Source: Vulcanimicrobiota bacterium (lineage in GTDB: Bacteria > Vulcanimicrobiota > Xenobia > Xenobiales > JADMJV01). Taken from it: a stretch of DNA of 64,000 nt. The position numbers and the translations under genes are program-made. Position 1 is the stretch's first letter. Each line of letters starts with the position of its first letter. The notes under the pieces were generated by a model, which saw only the letters and a program-made list of their open reading frames with translations, made no database searches and was not told the DNA's origin. Shown in pieces: positions 17,332 to 26,996 of this stretch. Where the stretch lies: positions 1 to 64,000 of the forward strand of contig JAFKGI010000045.1 in NCBI GenBank assembly GCA_017307785.1. Reading direction: 5' to 3'.

Positions 17332-19343
17332 CCCTGCAGGCCGTCCGCCTCGACGATCTGACCTGGCGCGACATGGTCGATGCCATCCGGGGCCGCATTG
17401 CCGCGGCGTCGGACGAGGAGTGGACGCTGCATGCGCCGGTGGATCCCGGTGTCACGCTGATCGAGCTGTTCGCCTACCTGCTGGAGCAGCGCCTGTATTG
17501 GATGGATCAGATTCCCGATGCGCTGATCCACGGGCTGATCGCCCTGCTCGGTGCCGAGCGCAGGCCAGCGATCGCAGCCCGCACGCTGCTGGAGTTCGCG
17601 CAGAACGCACCGGCGCAGGTCGCCGCGGGAACGGTCCTGGAAATTCGCAACGGCGACAGGCTCGTAAGGATTGCCACGGACGAGGACGCGGCACTCCTCA
17701 AGGTCGAACGGATCGACGTTACCGGCCCCTTTGGGTCGACGTCGGCGCGGGTCGAGACGGGGCCTCGCTGGGCGATGCAGGCGCTCACGCTGTTGCCGGC
17801 CGACGGCTCGGCCGCCGAGGTGACCGTGACGCTCTGGCTGCGGCAGGCACCCGATCCGGCCCAGGCCGGCAGGCCGTTGCCGCTGTTCATCGAGCTCGAT
17901 GCGCCGTCACGAATTGCCGCGAGCTGGTCGACGGAGGCGGTCGGGGACGTGCCCGTCCCGGCGACGCTGACCTGGTGGTACGGCGATTCGGGGACGCAGC
18001 AGCGCCGCCAATTCGCGGCCAACGAGGTCGACGATCGAACCCAGGGTTTGCGTCGGTCGGGGATCGTGCGTCTGGCGATACCCGCCGCGTGGGCGCCGGC
18101 GGGGCCGGCCGTCAGCGGGCTGACACCCTATCAGCTCTGGTTGCGGTGCGAGAGCGCGTCGTTTGCCGCGCCACCCCGGCTGTTGCGGCTGATCCCCAAC
18201 ACTGTCGCAGCCGCCCATTCGGTGGACGTGCAGGTGGCGGCTGCAGACCTCGATGCCCAGTTCGATCTCTGGATGCCGTTGCCGGGGATGACCCTGACCC
18301 TGGGCGACCAGTCGCCGCCGCTCGAGGACAGCGTGCAGCTGAAGCTGCTCGGGCGTGATCGGGTGTGGCGCGACTGGACGCCGACCTGGGACTTCTCGCG
18401 GCATGGTCCGGCGGACGCGGTGATGCTGGTCGACCGCGTGTTCAACTGCTTGAGATTTCCCGACGGCCTGACCGGTCGCCTGCCGGTGGTGGACCGGAAG
18501 GCCGCCGTGCGGGCGGAACTTGGCTATCGGGCGGGCGGCGGAGAAGCCGGCAATCTCGGCAGCGGCCTGGAATGGACGGCCGCCGCACTCGACTCGACCG
18601 CCATCAATCCTGTGCCGGTCCGGGGCGGCAAGGAGACCGAGACCGCCGGCGAAGCGCGCGATCGGGTGGCGGCGATGCTGATCGAGGTCGAGCGGGCCGT
18701 CACCGCCCGGGACCACGAAGACCTTGCTGTCGGCACGCCGGGTGTCGCTGTCGGGCGGGCGAAGGCGATTGCCGGTTTTCATCCGGCATTCCCCTGCGTC
18801 ACGGTGCCGGGCGCGATCAGCGTCTTCATCGTCCCCGAAGCACCCCGGGCAACCGGCTGGCTGACCAGCGACCGAGCCGTGAAGGCGCCGCAGCCCGATC
18901 CCGGCATGCTGGCGCATGTTCGCGCGAGGCTGGAGGAGCGCCGGCTGGTCGCGACCGAGCTGTTTGTTCTGCGGCCGGTCTACCGTGCGGTGGATGTCGT
19001 CGCCACCGTCGCCGCGGGGCCGTTGGACAGGACGGCGCTGGCCGACCAGATGCGGTCCGGGCTCGTTCTCTATCTCGACGCGCTGGTCGGCGGCAACGAA
19101 GGACAGGGATGGCCGTTCGGGCAGCCCGTGCGGCCGTCGGAACTGGCGCACCAACTGCAACTGCTCGCGGGCAGCGATGCGGTGGTCGAACGGGTGGCGG
19201 CGCGCCTGGTCGATCCGGCGGCGCCGGGCGCCGCCTACGAAGACTGCGTCGACATCGTCATCGCCGCGCACGAACTGGTGGTTCTGAATTCGCTGACGGT
19301 CAAATGGACGTCGCGCAGCGATCGTCACGGGGGGCTGAGATGA
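17328..19343 (+). CDS. baseplate J-like protein 1 (Afp11-like)
   Basis: 671 aa. The N-terminus (DLTWRDMVDAIRGRIAAASD ... DPGVTLIELFAYLLEQRLYWMDQIPD) and the later ITARDHEDLA-like stretch (RAVTARDHEDLAVGTPGV) are typical of gpJ/gp6 wedge proteins. It is expected to form the baseplate ring together with the next gene. Start ATG 17328 overlaps the gp25 stop and its own stop overlaps the next ATG, so gp25, J1 and J2 are probably translated in a coupled way. Confidence 0.88.
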   Translation: MTLQAVRLDDLTWRDMVDAIRGRIAAASDEEWTLHAPVDPGVTLIELFAYLLEQRLYWMDQIPDALIHGLIALLGAERRPAIAARTLLEFAQNAPAQVAAGTVLEIRNGDRLVRIATDEDAALLKVERIDVTGPFGSTSARVETGPRWAMQALTLLPADGSAAEVTVTLWLRQAPDPAQAGRPLPLFIELDAPSRIAASWSTEAVGDVPVPATLTWWYGDSGTQQRRQFAANEVDDRTQGLRRSGIVRLAIPAAWAPAGPAVSGLTPYQLWLRCESASFAAPPRLLRLIPNTVAAAHSVDVQVAAADLDAQFDLWMPLPGMTLTLGDQSPPLEDSVQLKLLGRDRVWRDWTPTWDFSRHGPADAVMLVDRVFNCLRFPDGLTGRLPVVDRKAAVRAELGYRAGGGEAGNLGSGLEWTAAALDSTAINPVPVRGGKETETAGEARDRVAAMLIEVERAVTARDHEDLAVGTPGVAVGRAKAIAGFHPAFPCVTVPGAISVFIVPEAPRATGWLTSDRAVKAPQPDPGMLAHVRARLEERRLVATELFVLRPVYRAVDVVATVAAGPLDRTALADQMRSGLVLYLDALVGGNEGQGWPFGQPVRPSELAHQLQLLAGSDAVVERVAARLVDPAAPGAAYEDCVDIVIAAHELVVLNSLTVKWTSRSDRHGGLR

Positions 19344-21376
19344 GTACGCCCTGGTGGGGTCGCGAACGTAGCCCGCGCGATGCTGCTGTAGTCGTGCCGG
19401 GTCCAGGTCCGGCAGTGCAGGTGCCGCGGCTTCATCCCGCGAGGCGCACCGACATCGTGCGCGAGCTGCTGGCGCGCGCCGCCGCCTACACGCCCGATTG
19501 GACCAACCAACGTCCGGGAGATGCCGGCTATGCCTTGGCATTGCTGTTCGGTGAACTCAGCGAGCCGGTGCTTCAGCGTCTCAACCGGCTGCCCGAGAAG
19601 AGCTTCGTCGAATTCCTGAACGCCGCGGGGATCAGCCCGCTGCCGCAGCAGCCAGCGCGCGTGATGCTGACCTTCACCGCGGACCAGGGCGCGCCGGGGT
19701 CGGTATTGGTGCCGCGCGGCTTCCAGACATCGGTTGCCGCCGCGGATGGCTCCGGCCAGACCGTGATCTTCGAGACCGAACGCTCGGTAAGTGCGGCGTC
19801 GCTTTCGATGGCGGCGGCGTTTCGCAAGACCGGCGGCCTGTTCGAAGAGATCGACCTGGCGGCCGCGCTGGTCGAAGGGGCACCAGCCTGGCTCCCATTC
19901 GGCGCCCGACCGCCCGTCGGAGCGACGCTCATGATCGGCTTGCTGGGCGGCACGGCGCCACGGGGCGAGCTGTCGATCGCGTTCGTTCTCGCCTCGACCG
20001 ACGGGGCGCCGCCGCCTTTCGCCACCGGTGGCGATATCGGCGCGGCCGAGCCTGGGGCATTCCTCAAATGGGAAATCCTCGATGGCACCCGCTTCGAAGC
20101 GGCGGCCGTGGTCCGCGATCAGACGCGAGGCCTGACCCAGAGCGGTATCGTCGAGCTGCGCGTGCCGGAGCGCTGGCGACTGGGCAGGCCGGAGGGCATC
20201 GACCGCGACCAGGCGATGTTCTGGCTGCGTGTGCGGCTCATTCATGGCGAGTTCGCCACACCGCCGACCGTGCGCTCCATGTACCTGAACGCGGTCGAAG
20301 CCGTCGCCGTGCGCACGGTGCGCGACGAGGTTCTGGAGTATGTGCCGGGCTCGGATCGTCGCCGTATGCGGCTAAGCCAGTTGCCGGTCATTCCCGGGAC
20401 GCTTGAGCTGGTCGTGCTGGAGGGTGGCCTGGAGGGCGACGGCGAAACGCCCTGGTCGGCCACCGACCGGCTGGTGACGCACGGTTCCACCGACAGGGTC
20501 TACGTGCTGGACGCCGAGGCCGGCGAAATCCAGTTCGGCGACAACGTTCATGGCATGCGGCTGCCGCGCGGTTTCAGGCACGTCGTGGCGCGCTCCTACC
20601 AGGTCGGCGGCGGCACGGCGGGGCGGGTTGCCGCCGAATCGTCCTTCGGTCTGATCCAGTCGCTCCCGTTCCTGATCGCGGCGACCAACCCGCAAGCTGC
20701 AAGCGGCGGCCGCGATGGCGAAACGCGCGAACAGACGATGAATCGCGGCCCGGAAGAAATACGCACCCGCGGCCGCTCCGTGACATTGGCCGATTACGAG
20801 TTGCTGGCACGGCAGGCAGAGGGGGCGGATGTGGAGCGCGCCCATGCCATCGGCGGCCGCGATATCAGGTTTCCCGGTGCCGTGGCGCCGGGTTCGGTGA
20901 CCGTGTTGCTGGTGTCGTCGGACCGCGGCGGCGAGCCGCCACTGCCCGATGCCGGCAGCCTCGAGGCGACGGCGCGCTGGCTGACCGCTGAGGTTGCCCC
21001 CGCGGGTATCCAGGTCGTGACCGGCTCCCCGCGGTTCTACCGCGTGGGCGTGCGTGTGTCGGTGGTCGTCAAACGGGCGGCCGACGTGGGCAGTACGGTG
21101 CAGTCGGCGCTGCAGAACCTCCAGGACTACCTGCATCCGCTCAAGGGCGGCGAAGACGGCGACGGCTGGCCGTTCGGCGGCGTGATCCGCTACCAGGCGC
21201 TGGTGCGCATGCTGCTCGATCGTTCGCGGGGCGACCTTGTCGCCGTCTCGGGGCTGAACCTCGTCGTCGACGGCGTCCTCCAGGGGCGTTGCGAAGACTA
21301 TGCGATCGCCGCCGACGCCCTGATCTGGCCGGCAGGGCACGAGGTATTGCCGGTCGGAGAGGAGGCGGGTCGATGA
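19340..21376 (+). CDS. baseplate J-like protein 2 (Afp12-like)
   Basis: 678 aa. It contains IVRELLARAAAYTPDWTNQRPGD-type start sequence (read in two parts), LALLFGELSEPVLQRLNRLP, IQFGDNVHGMRLP, and the gpJ landmark RSVTLADYELLARQAEG near residue 480. Start 19340 (MSTPWWGRERSP) is chosen for the ATGA overlap with the previous gene; the open frame upstream is a shadow. It is the second, larger wedge subunit of the baseplate. Confidence 0.88.
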   Translation: MSTPWWGRERSPRDAAVVVPGPGPAVQVPRLHPARRTDIVRELLARAAAYTPDWTNQRPGDAGYALALLFGELSEPVLQRLNRLPEKSFVEFLNAAGISPLPQQPARVMLTFTADQGAPGSVLVPRGFQTSVAAADGSGQTVIFETERSVSAASLSMAAAFRKTGGLFEEIDLAAALVEGAPAWLPFGARPPVGATLMIGLLGGTAPRGELSIAFVLASTDGAPPPFATGGDIGAAEPGAFLKWEILDGTRFEAAAVVRDQTRGLTQSGIVELRVPERWRLGRPEGIDRDQAMFWLRVRLIHGEFATPPTVRSMYLNAVEAVAVRTVRDEVLEYVPGSDRRRMRLSQLPVIPGTLELVVLEGGLEGDGETPWSATDRLVTHGSTDRVYVLDAEAGEIQFGDNVHGMRLPRGFRHVVARSYQVGGGTAGRVAAESSFGLIQSLPFLIAATNPQAASGGRDGETREQTMNRGPEEIRTRGRSVTLADYELLARQAEGADVERAHAIGGRDIRFPGAVAPGSVTVLLVSSDRGGEPPLPDAGSLEATARWLTAEVAPAGIQVVTGSPRFYRVGVRVSVVVKRAADVGSTVQSALQNLQDYLHPLKGGEDGDGWPFGGVIRYQALVRMLLDRSRGDLVAVSGLNLVVDGVLQGRCEDYAIAADALIWPAGHEVLPVGEEAGR

Positions 21377-23367
21377 GCTGCGCCCCCGACAAAACCACTT
21401 TCCGCCTGCTCGACGCCTATGTCGGTTGGGACGAAGATGCGGTCAAGAACTTGGTGGGGATGGACGATCCGGCGGGCATACGGCTGGCGTCGCTGACGCG
21501 ACAGATAAGTGCCGGCGCCATTTCCGCGGCAATCCCGCCGGCCTGGCTGGCACGTGGATGCTCGCCCTGCCAGTGGTACCTCATCACGTGCTGTCCGCCG
21601 CAGTCGCGCATCCTCGAGCTCAATTCCTGCACCGACGGGTGGCGCCCCCTGCTCAAGGGGCGGTGCTACTCCGATCCCCTCGTTTGCGCCACGGCGATCG
21701 CGGCGTACCGCGACCGCATCGCGGTCAGCGATCCGGGCGCGCATCGCGTCTGGTTCTGGCGCCGCGGCGGTGCGGAGTTCGCTTTCGCCATTGCAATGGC
21801 GCAGCCGGGCCCGCTCGCTTGGGCGCCGTGGCACGAATGGCTCGTCGTGGATCTGGCGGCTTCGGTGTTGCGACGCTTCGATCCCACCGGTGCCGAACAT
21901 CACGCGCCGATCCCCTTGCCGGGCACCGCTGACCGGCTGGCCGTCGACTCCAAGTGCCGGATCTGGCTGATCACGCGCGACGACGGAGTCTACAGCATCT
22001 GGGCGGCCGCTCGGGGCGAGACATTCGCCAGCATGTCGATCAACGACCTGTCGCAGGCATTCGGCGATACCGGCCTGCGCAACGTCGCCGACGGCCGTCT
22101 TTGCCTGGAGTACGAGGTTGATGGCGAGAAGCGCCTGCGCTGCTTCGACTGCCATGGGCGGCCCATCGACCCTTCGCCGCCACGCGCCGAGGCGCTCTAC
22201 CAAACCCATGGCCAGTTGCTCACTCTGGCCATCGACAGCGGCATCCCCCGTTGCCGCTGGCATCGGGTACGCATCGATACGGACGTGCCTCCGGGGACGG
22301 GCATCGCGCTTGCCGTGTCGACCAACGAGGAACCGGAGCCTGCGCCGCAGGGCGCGATCATCGAAGCCGAGTGGCAAGGGTTCGCGGCGGGGCGACCGCA
22401 TCCGGCGGACTGGAACCAGGGGCCGCAGGGTACATCCGACTTCCTGATCGATCAGCCTCCGGGACGCTACCTCTTTGTCCGGCTGCGGCTGACCGGTGAC
22501 GGACTGCAGACACCGCTCGTGCGACGCGTCCGGCTCGACCTTCCGCGCCAGACGAGTTTCGATCGCCTGCCCGCGGTCTATCGCGACAACCCGACGGCAG
22601 AGGATTTCGGCGAGCGTTTCCTGTCGCTGTTCGATGCGGCCGTCGCAGATATCGACCGGGTGATAGAGCGCTATCCGGCCCTATTCGATATCGACGGCGC
22701 TCCCCAGGAGCTGCTTCCGTGGTTGGGCGGCTTCCTGGGCGTCGCAATGGATCCGGGCTGGGCGCCGGAGCGGCGCCGCGCCATCCTGAAGGCGGTGCCG
22801 GAGCTCTACCGCAGGCGTGGCACGCCGGCGGGTCTGCGCCGGGCGCTGGAGCTCGTGCTCGATGTCGATCCCGCGATCACCGAGACCGCGATCGAACGGC
22901 CCTGGGGCGCGATCGGCCAGTCGCGGCTCGACGCCGTGCGTCTGTTCGGTCAATCCGCCGCTCGTGTCCGGCTCGGGCGCTCCGCACTTTCCAGCGCGCC
23001 GGTCTGGAGCATCGGCAATCCGGACCTCGATGCGATCAATTCCAATGCCTACCGCTTCCGTGTCCAGTTGCCGGTGTTGGCGGATGCCGATCTGCGCGAA
23101 CGCGCGGAACAGATCGTCGAGGCGCTGAAGCCTGCCCATACCGTGGCCGATATCCGGCAGAACGGCCTGATGGGCATCATTGTCGGGCCAGGCTCCAGTG
23201 TCGGTGTCGATACGGCCCTGGTGTCGACGCCGCCCCCCGTGCTGGGCGGGCCGTCCGGCGTTCGACTGAACCGCGCCTCGGTCCTGTGGGCGGCCAAAGA
23301 CTCCGTTCCCTCCGGTATCCAGATTGGCCGTGCATCGGCGGTCGGTATCCATACGATCATGGAGTAG
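21373..23367 (+). CDS. tail protein I (gpI)-like baseplate protein with N-terminal beta-propeller-like part
   Basis: 664 aa. The C-terminal 240 residues match P2 gpI-type proteins (FDRLPAVYRDNPTAEDFGER, FLSLFDAAVADIDRVIERYP, LPWLGGFLGVAMDPGW, RRRAILKAVPELYRRRGTP). The N-terminal 400 residues have repeated beta strands with Trp and Asp turns (VWFWRRGGAEF, WLVVDLAASVLRRFDPTG, CRIWLITRDDGVYSIW) that suggest NHL-like propeller blades. Many cysteines occur at residues 50-85. It starts in an ATGA overlap with J2 and probably links baseplate and fibre proteins. Confidence 0.82.
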   Translation: MSCAPDKTTFRLLDAYVGWDEDAVKNLVGMDDPAGIRLASLTRQISAGAISAAIPPAWLARGCSPCQWYLITCCPPQSRILELNSCTDGWRPLLKGRCYSDPLVCATAIAAYRDRIAVSDPGAHRVWFWRRGGAEFAFAIAMAQPGPLAWAPWHEWLVVDLAASVLRRFDPTGAEHHAPIPLPGTADRLAVDSKCRIWLITRDDGVYSIWAAARGETFASMSINDLSQAFGDTGLRNVADGRLCLEYEVDGEKRLRCFDCHGRPIDPSPPRAEALYQTHGQLLTLAIDSGIPRCRWHRVRIDTDVPPGTGIALAVSTNEEPEPAPQGAIIEAEWQGFAAGRPHPADWNQGPQGTSDFLIDQPPGRYLFVRLRLTGDGLQTPLVRRVRLDLPRQTSFDRLPAVYRDNPTAEDFGERFLSLFDAAVADIDRVIERYPALFDIDGAPQELLPWLGGFLGVAMDPGWAPERRRAILKAVPELYRRRGTPAGLRRALELVLDVDPAITETAIERPWGAIGQSRLDAVRLFGQSAARVRLGRSALSSAPVWSIGNPDLDAINSNAYRFRVQLPVLADADLRERAEQIVEALKPAHTVADIRQNGLMGIIVGPGSSVGVDTALVSTPPPVLGGPSGVRLNRASVLWAAKDSVPSGIQIGRASAVGIHTIME

Positions 23368-23371
23368 CTCG

Positions 23372-24808
23372 ATGACCATTCAAAGCCCGAAGGCCAAGCA
23401 CGTCTGTGCCGAGATCCCCGAGTTCGAGAGGCTCAATTACTTCTACGGGCAGATGCTCAGTGCGGCCGATTTCCGCGCCGAGCAGTCCTACTTCCGAGAG
23501 AAACTCAAACTGCACAATCGGTGCCTGCACGGCTACGGCGTGGTGTGCGGGCTGGAGGTCTGTCCCGTTCCGGTCGAGACCTGCTGCGAACCGAAGGACA
23601 AGGAGAAGATCCAGCACCTCAAGGCGGAACTGGAGAAAGCCGATGCCGAGGTCGGCCAGATCGAACGGCAACTCGCGGATCCGAAGCTCGACGAGCAGAA
23701 GCGCAAGCAACTGCAGGATCAACTCGCAGCCCCGAGGACGAAGCGCGAGGAAATGCGACGGGCGCTCAAGGGCAAGCCGGGCGGCGGCGACCATTGCAAT
23801 GACGACAAGAAGCCGGACGCCGACGTTGTCGTGAATTGCGGTCTCGCGCTCGACTGTCATGGCAACGAGCTGGTGTTGCGCAATCCCGTGCAGATCGATC
23901 TGTGGTCGTCGCTCAAGATGTCCGAGCAGAAGCGCCTGAAGGAGGAAGGCAAGGGCATCATCTACCTGAGCATCTGCTATTGCGGCGAGCCGACCCATCC
24001 GACGCGCCCGGTGCTGCCCGATAGCTGCGGCGTCGTTGCCGATTGCAACTACGGCAAGAGCCGCGACTCCGTGCGGTTACGCGTCGGTCTCGAGAAGCCG
24101 GCCGACGACGACCGGTGCGAACCCTGCTGCTCGGACTGTACGGACGAGTGCCTGCTGCTCGCCGCCATCGCGTGGGAGGCGCCGGGACCGATCGAGCGAG
24201 ACGACATCGACAACAGCGTACGCCGCCCGATCTCGCTCTACGTCCCGACGGCGATCACCGGAATAAGCTGGCAGCACGGCGAGACCTACTCGCCCGGCGA
24301 GGCGAAGACCGTGCTCGGCACCGAAACCGAGACCGGCCGCAGCGATGGTATCGAGGTCACCTTCTCGCGCCCGGTCTATGCCGAGACGCTGACACGCGGC
24401 GTCGTCGAGTTGTGGCGCGTGCAGGGCGGCCGCGGCCTGCGCGGCATGATCTCGAACATCGAAGGTCGGTATGTCGACAAGCCGGCCAGCGGGCTCGTCA
24501 CCTCGTTCAAGTATCGCGACGAGTCGGGCGAGACGCTGAACGACGGCGATCGTGTTCTGCTCATCATTCGTGGCGATTTCATCCTCGACGCCTGTTGCCG
24601 GCCGCTCGATGGCAATCATGTCGGGGGCCGGGTGCCGCAATTGGCGGCCTACAAGAGCCAGGCCAAGCCGCATCACGAGCACCACGGCGAGCAGGGCTGT
24701 GACGGCGACGACGGTCCGTGTCGGGTGCCGCCCGGCGGCATCGGCCCGTGGAAGTCGGGCAACGGCACCGCCGGCGGCACTTTCGAGAGCTGGTTCTACA
24801 TCGATTGA
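23372..24808 (+). CDS. Cys-rich fibre-position protein 1 (paralogue family)
   Basis: 478 aa; function not known. It starts 4 bases after the gpI-like gene. Near the N-terminus is the block NYFYGQMLSAADFRAEQSYF ... LHNRCLHGYGVVCGLEV, shared with the next gene and, in weaker form, with the one after that. About 25 cysteines occur, some in clusters (CEPCCSDCTDECLL). Residues about 72-140 form a charged coiled-coil-like insertion (KDKEKIQHLKAELEKADAEV). The middle part has a beta domain (GISWQHGETYSPGEA, VTFSRPVYAETLTRG). It lies where Afp13-type fibres are encoded, so a receptor-binding or baseplate-peripheral role is inferred. Confidence 0.6.
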   Translation: MTIQSPKAKHVCAEIPEFERLNYFYGQMLSAADFRAEQSYFREKLKLHNRCLHGYGVVCGLEVCPVPVETCCEPKDKEKIQHLKAELEKADAEVGQIERQLADPKLDEQKRKQLQDQLAAPRTKREEMRRALKGKPGGGDHCNDDKKPDADVVVNCGLALDCHGNELVLRNPVQIDLWSSLKMSEQKRLKEEGKGIIYLSICYCGEPTHPTRPVLPDSCGVVADCNYGKSRDSVRLRVGLEKPADDDRCEPCCSDCTDECLLLAAIAWEAPGPIERDDIDNSVRRPISLYVPTAITGISWQHGETYSPGEAKTVLGTETETGRSDGIEVTFSRPVYAETLTRGVVELWRVQGGRGLRGMISNIEGRYVDKPASGLVTSFKYRDESGETLNDGDRVLLIIRGDFILDACCRPLDGNHVGGRVPQLAAYKSQAKPHHEHHGEQGCDGDDGPCRVPPGGIGPWKSGNGTAGGTFESWFYID

Positions 24809-24827
24809 ACGCGCAGGAGTGAGTGTC

Positions 24828-26996
24828 ATGAACGCAATGACGAAATCGAATCCCTGCTCATGTGGCTCTAATGGCGGCTCTAATGGCGGTTCCGGCGGAG
24901 GCTGCGGCTGTGGCGGCAATTGTTCCGGCGGCGGAGATTGCGGCTGCGGCGGCATATGCGGCAACGAATGTGCAGGGGGGCCGCTGCAGCGGCCGCTGTT
25001 CTTCGCCGGCCAATTGCTGACCGAAGACGATCTGCAGTTGCTGTCGGATTATGCGGCGACCAAGGCGCGCCTGCACAACCGTTTCCTGCACGGCGCCGGC
25101 GTCGTCTGCGGCCTGCTGGTCGGTTGTCATCCGTGCGGCGACGGCAAGGTCATCGTCCATTCGGGCGCCGCGCTCGATTGCTGCGGCAACGACATCTACG
25201 TGCCGTGCTCGGTCGAGCTCGACATCAACAAGATGGTCGCCGATCTGCGCATCAAGATGCGCGGCGGCCACGATTGCGGCGATCCGTGCGAGGCCGAGTG
25301 CGATGACTCGCCCGACGACGTGAAATGCCTCGACAGGAAGGGGCGTCGCTACTGTCTCTATATCGAGTATTGCGAGGAACTCGAGGAGCCGGTCACGCCC
25401 TATGTCAGCAATGGCAATTGCGCGGTTCAGGTATGCAAGCCCACGCGCATCCATGAGGGCTACAAGTTCGAGTTGCGCTGCCCGACGGAGGAACACGAAC
25501 CCGACAACATCTCGACCCGAATACGCGCCTGCATCGGCGATCTGACCAGTGCCGACAAGTCCGCCAGCGATGCGCTGGCGACCGAAGCCTACAGCCGTCG
25601 TTATCGGCAGGCCGCGCCCTTGGCGAAGGCGGGCCGGATCGTCGAGTTCACCGACGCCGATCACAGCCAGCTCAAGTCGGCGCCGCAAGCCTTGTCCGGC
25701 TTGCGGGCTGCGGCACAGGACGGGGTGCCCGGGGTCGCAGGGACCGACGAGCCGATCACGGAGAGCCTGGTCCGGCGCATGCTCGATCAGTACCAATCCA
25801 CCGCGTCGGCGATCATCCGCTACGACTTGCAGAGCGAGGAGACGAAGAAAGCGCTGGAAGGGACCATGCGCGGCCTCGGTCACGACGTCGAGGCGGCGCG
25901 TTCCATGATCCAGTCGGGGGGCCCCCGGTTGAGGACCCTCTCGGCGGCGCATATGGGGTCGGCGCGCGATCGCATCGTGGCCGAGACCTGGATCGGGCAG
26001 GGCATGCAATGGACCGATCCCAAGCTGGCCGAAGAGCAGAAAGCCAGCGAGCCGCAGCTCCTCTATGCCTACAACGCGCCGACCTCGGCGGCCCAGAGCA
26101 AGCAGTTCGTCAGGGACCTGGAGCAGCTCAGGGACTGGCTGGTCGATCGGCTGGACCACAAGCCGCTGTTCAGTGACTGCCGGCTGCGGTGCGACGTCCT
26201 GGCGATCGAGCTGCCGGACAACAACGGCAGAAACGATCCCAAGTTGGTCGTCGACGCGACGATCAAACTCGTCGAGGTGTTCCTGCGCTACCTCGTCGAC
26301 TGCATTTGTGCGGCCCTCAATCCGCCGTGCCAGCCCTGTCACGACGATGCCGTCAAGCTGGCTTGCCTGACGGTGGAAGACTGCGACGTCGTCCGCATCT
26401 GCAACCTGGAGCGCACCTTCGTGCTGAGCGCTCCTGCGATGCGCTACTGGCTGCCGTTCCTGCATACCATCGGAGAACTGCTCGAGAGGGCGTGCTGCGA
26501 GTTCGATATCCGGTTGTCCAAGCCTCGCGGTACCGTAAATGTCGACCGCAACCCGCCGGCGGTCGCGGTATTCGGGCGCAAGCAGAGCTATATGGCTACC
26601 ACCGCACCCGCCTATCGTCACGTCGATGAACAGCCGCAGCTTGCGGCACTGATGCAGATCGCCAATATCGACCAGCGACAGCTCAGCGCCGCGATCAACT
26701 TCATGGGCGATGTGGGAGGGCTGGCGCTGGCGACCCGCGATTTCCCGGCCGGCGGGTTCGACCGCGACCTTCTGGGCTTCGGCAGGCAGGCGAAGACATC
26801 CTTGATCGACACCGTGGTCAAGGAGCCTGAGCTGCAGGAGTCGCTGGTCAAGTCGTTCGAGAAGCGCTTTGCCGACACCGAGGTCGCGTCGGACAAGGTT
26901 GCCAAGGAGCTGCAGGCAGCGCTGCGCGACCAGAAGAGGCGCAACGACAGCCTGGAGCGCCGGCTGGCGAAGCTCGAGTCGGGTCGCCCGTCATGA
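24828..26996 (+). CDS. Gly/Cys-rich fibre-position protein 2 (paralogue family)
   Basis: 722 aa. The N-terminal 47 residues are almost only Gly, Cys, Ser and Asn (CSCGSNGG, GCGCGGNCSGGG), a flexible or metal-binding leader. Then comes the family block PLFFAGQLLTEDDLQLLSDY ... LHNRFLHGAGVVCGLLV. The rest is mainly helical with Cys pairs (DCCGND, PCQPCHDD), ending in a charged coiled coil (KELQAALRDQKRRNDSLERR). ATG 24828 is preceded by AGGAG. Function is unknown; position suggests a fibre or baseplate-attached protein. Confidence 0.6.
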   Translation: MNAMTKSNPCSCGSNGGSNGGSGGGCGCGGNCSGGGDCGCGGICGNECAGGPLQRPLFFAGQLLTEDDLQLLSDYAATKARLHNRFLHGAGVVCGLLVGCHPCGDGKVIVHSGAALDCCGNDIYVPCSVELDINKMVADLRIKMRGGHDCGDPCEAECDDSPDDVKCLDRKGRRYCLYIEYCEELEEPVTPYVSNGNCAVQVCKPTRIHEGYKFELRCPTEEHEPDNISTRIRACIGDLTSADKSASDALATEAYSRRYRQAAPLAKAGRIVEFTDADHSQLKSAPQALSGLRAAAQDGVPGVAGTDEPITESLVRRMLDQYQSTASAIIRYDLQSEETKKALEGTMRGLGHDVEAARSMIQSGGPRLRTLSAAHMGSARDRIVAETWIGQGMQWTDPKLAEEQKASEPQLLYAYNAPTSAAQSKQFVRDLEQLRDWLVDRLDHKPLFSDCRLRCDVLAIELPDNNGRNDPKLVVDATIKLVEVFLRYLVDCICAALNPPCQPCHDDAVKLACLTVEDCDVVRICNLERTFVLSAPAMRYWLPFLHTIGELLERACCEFDIRLSKPRGTVNVDRNPPAVAVFGRKQSYMATTAPAYRHVDEQPQLAALMQIANIDQRQLSAAINFMGDVGGLALATRDFPAGGFDRDLLGFGRQAKTSLIDTVVKEPELQESLVKSFEKRFADTEVASDKVAKELQAALRDQKRRNDSLERRLAKLESGRPS

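Noticed and set aside
21548..21565. Second possible sigma-54 promoter (TGGCACGTGGATGCTC)
   Set aside because: The GG-to-GC spacing is one base short and it lies inside the gpI-like coding sequence.
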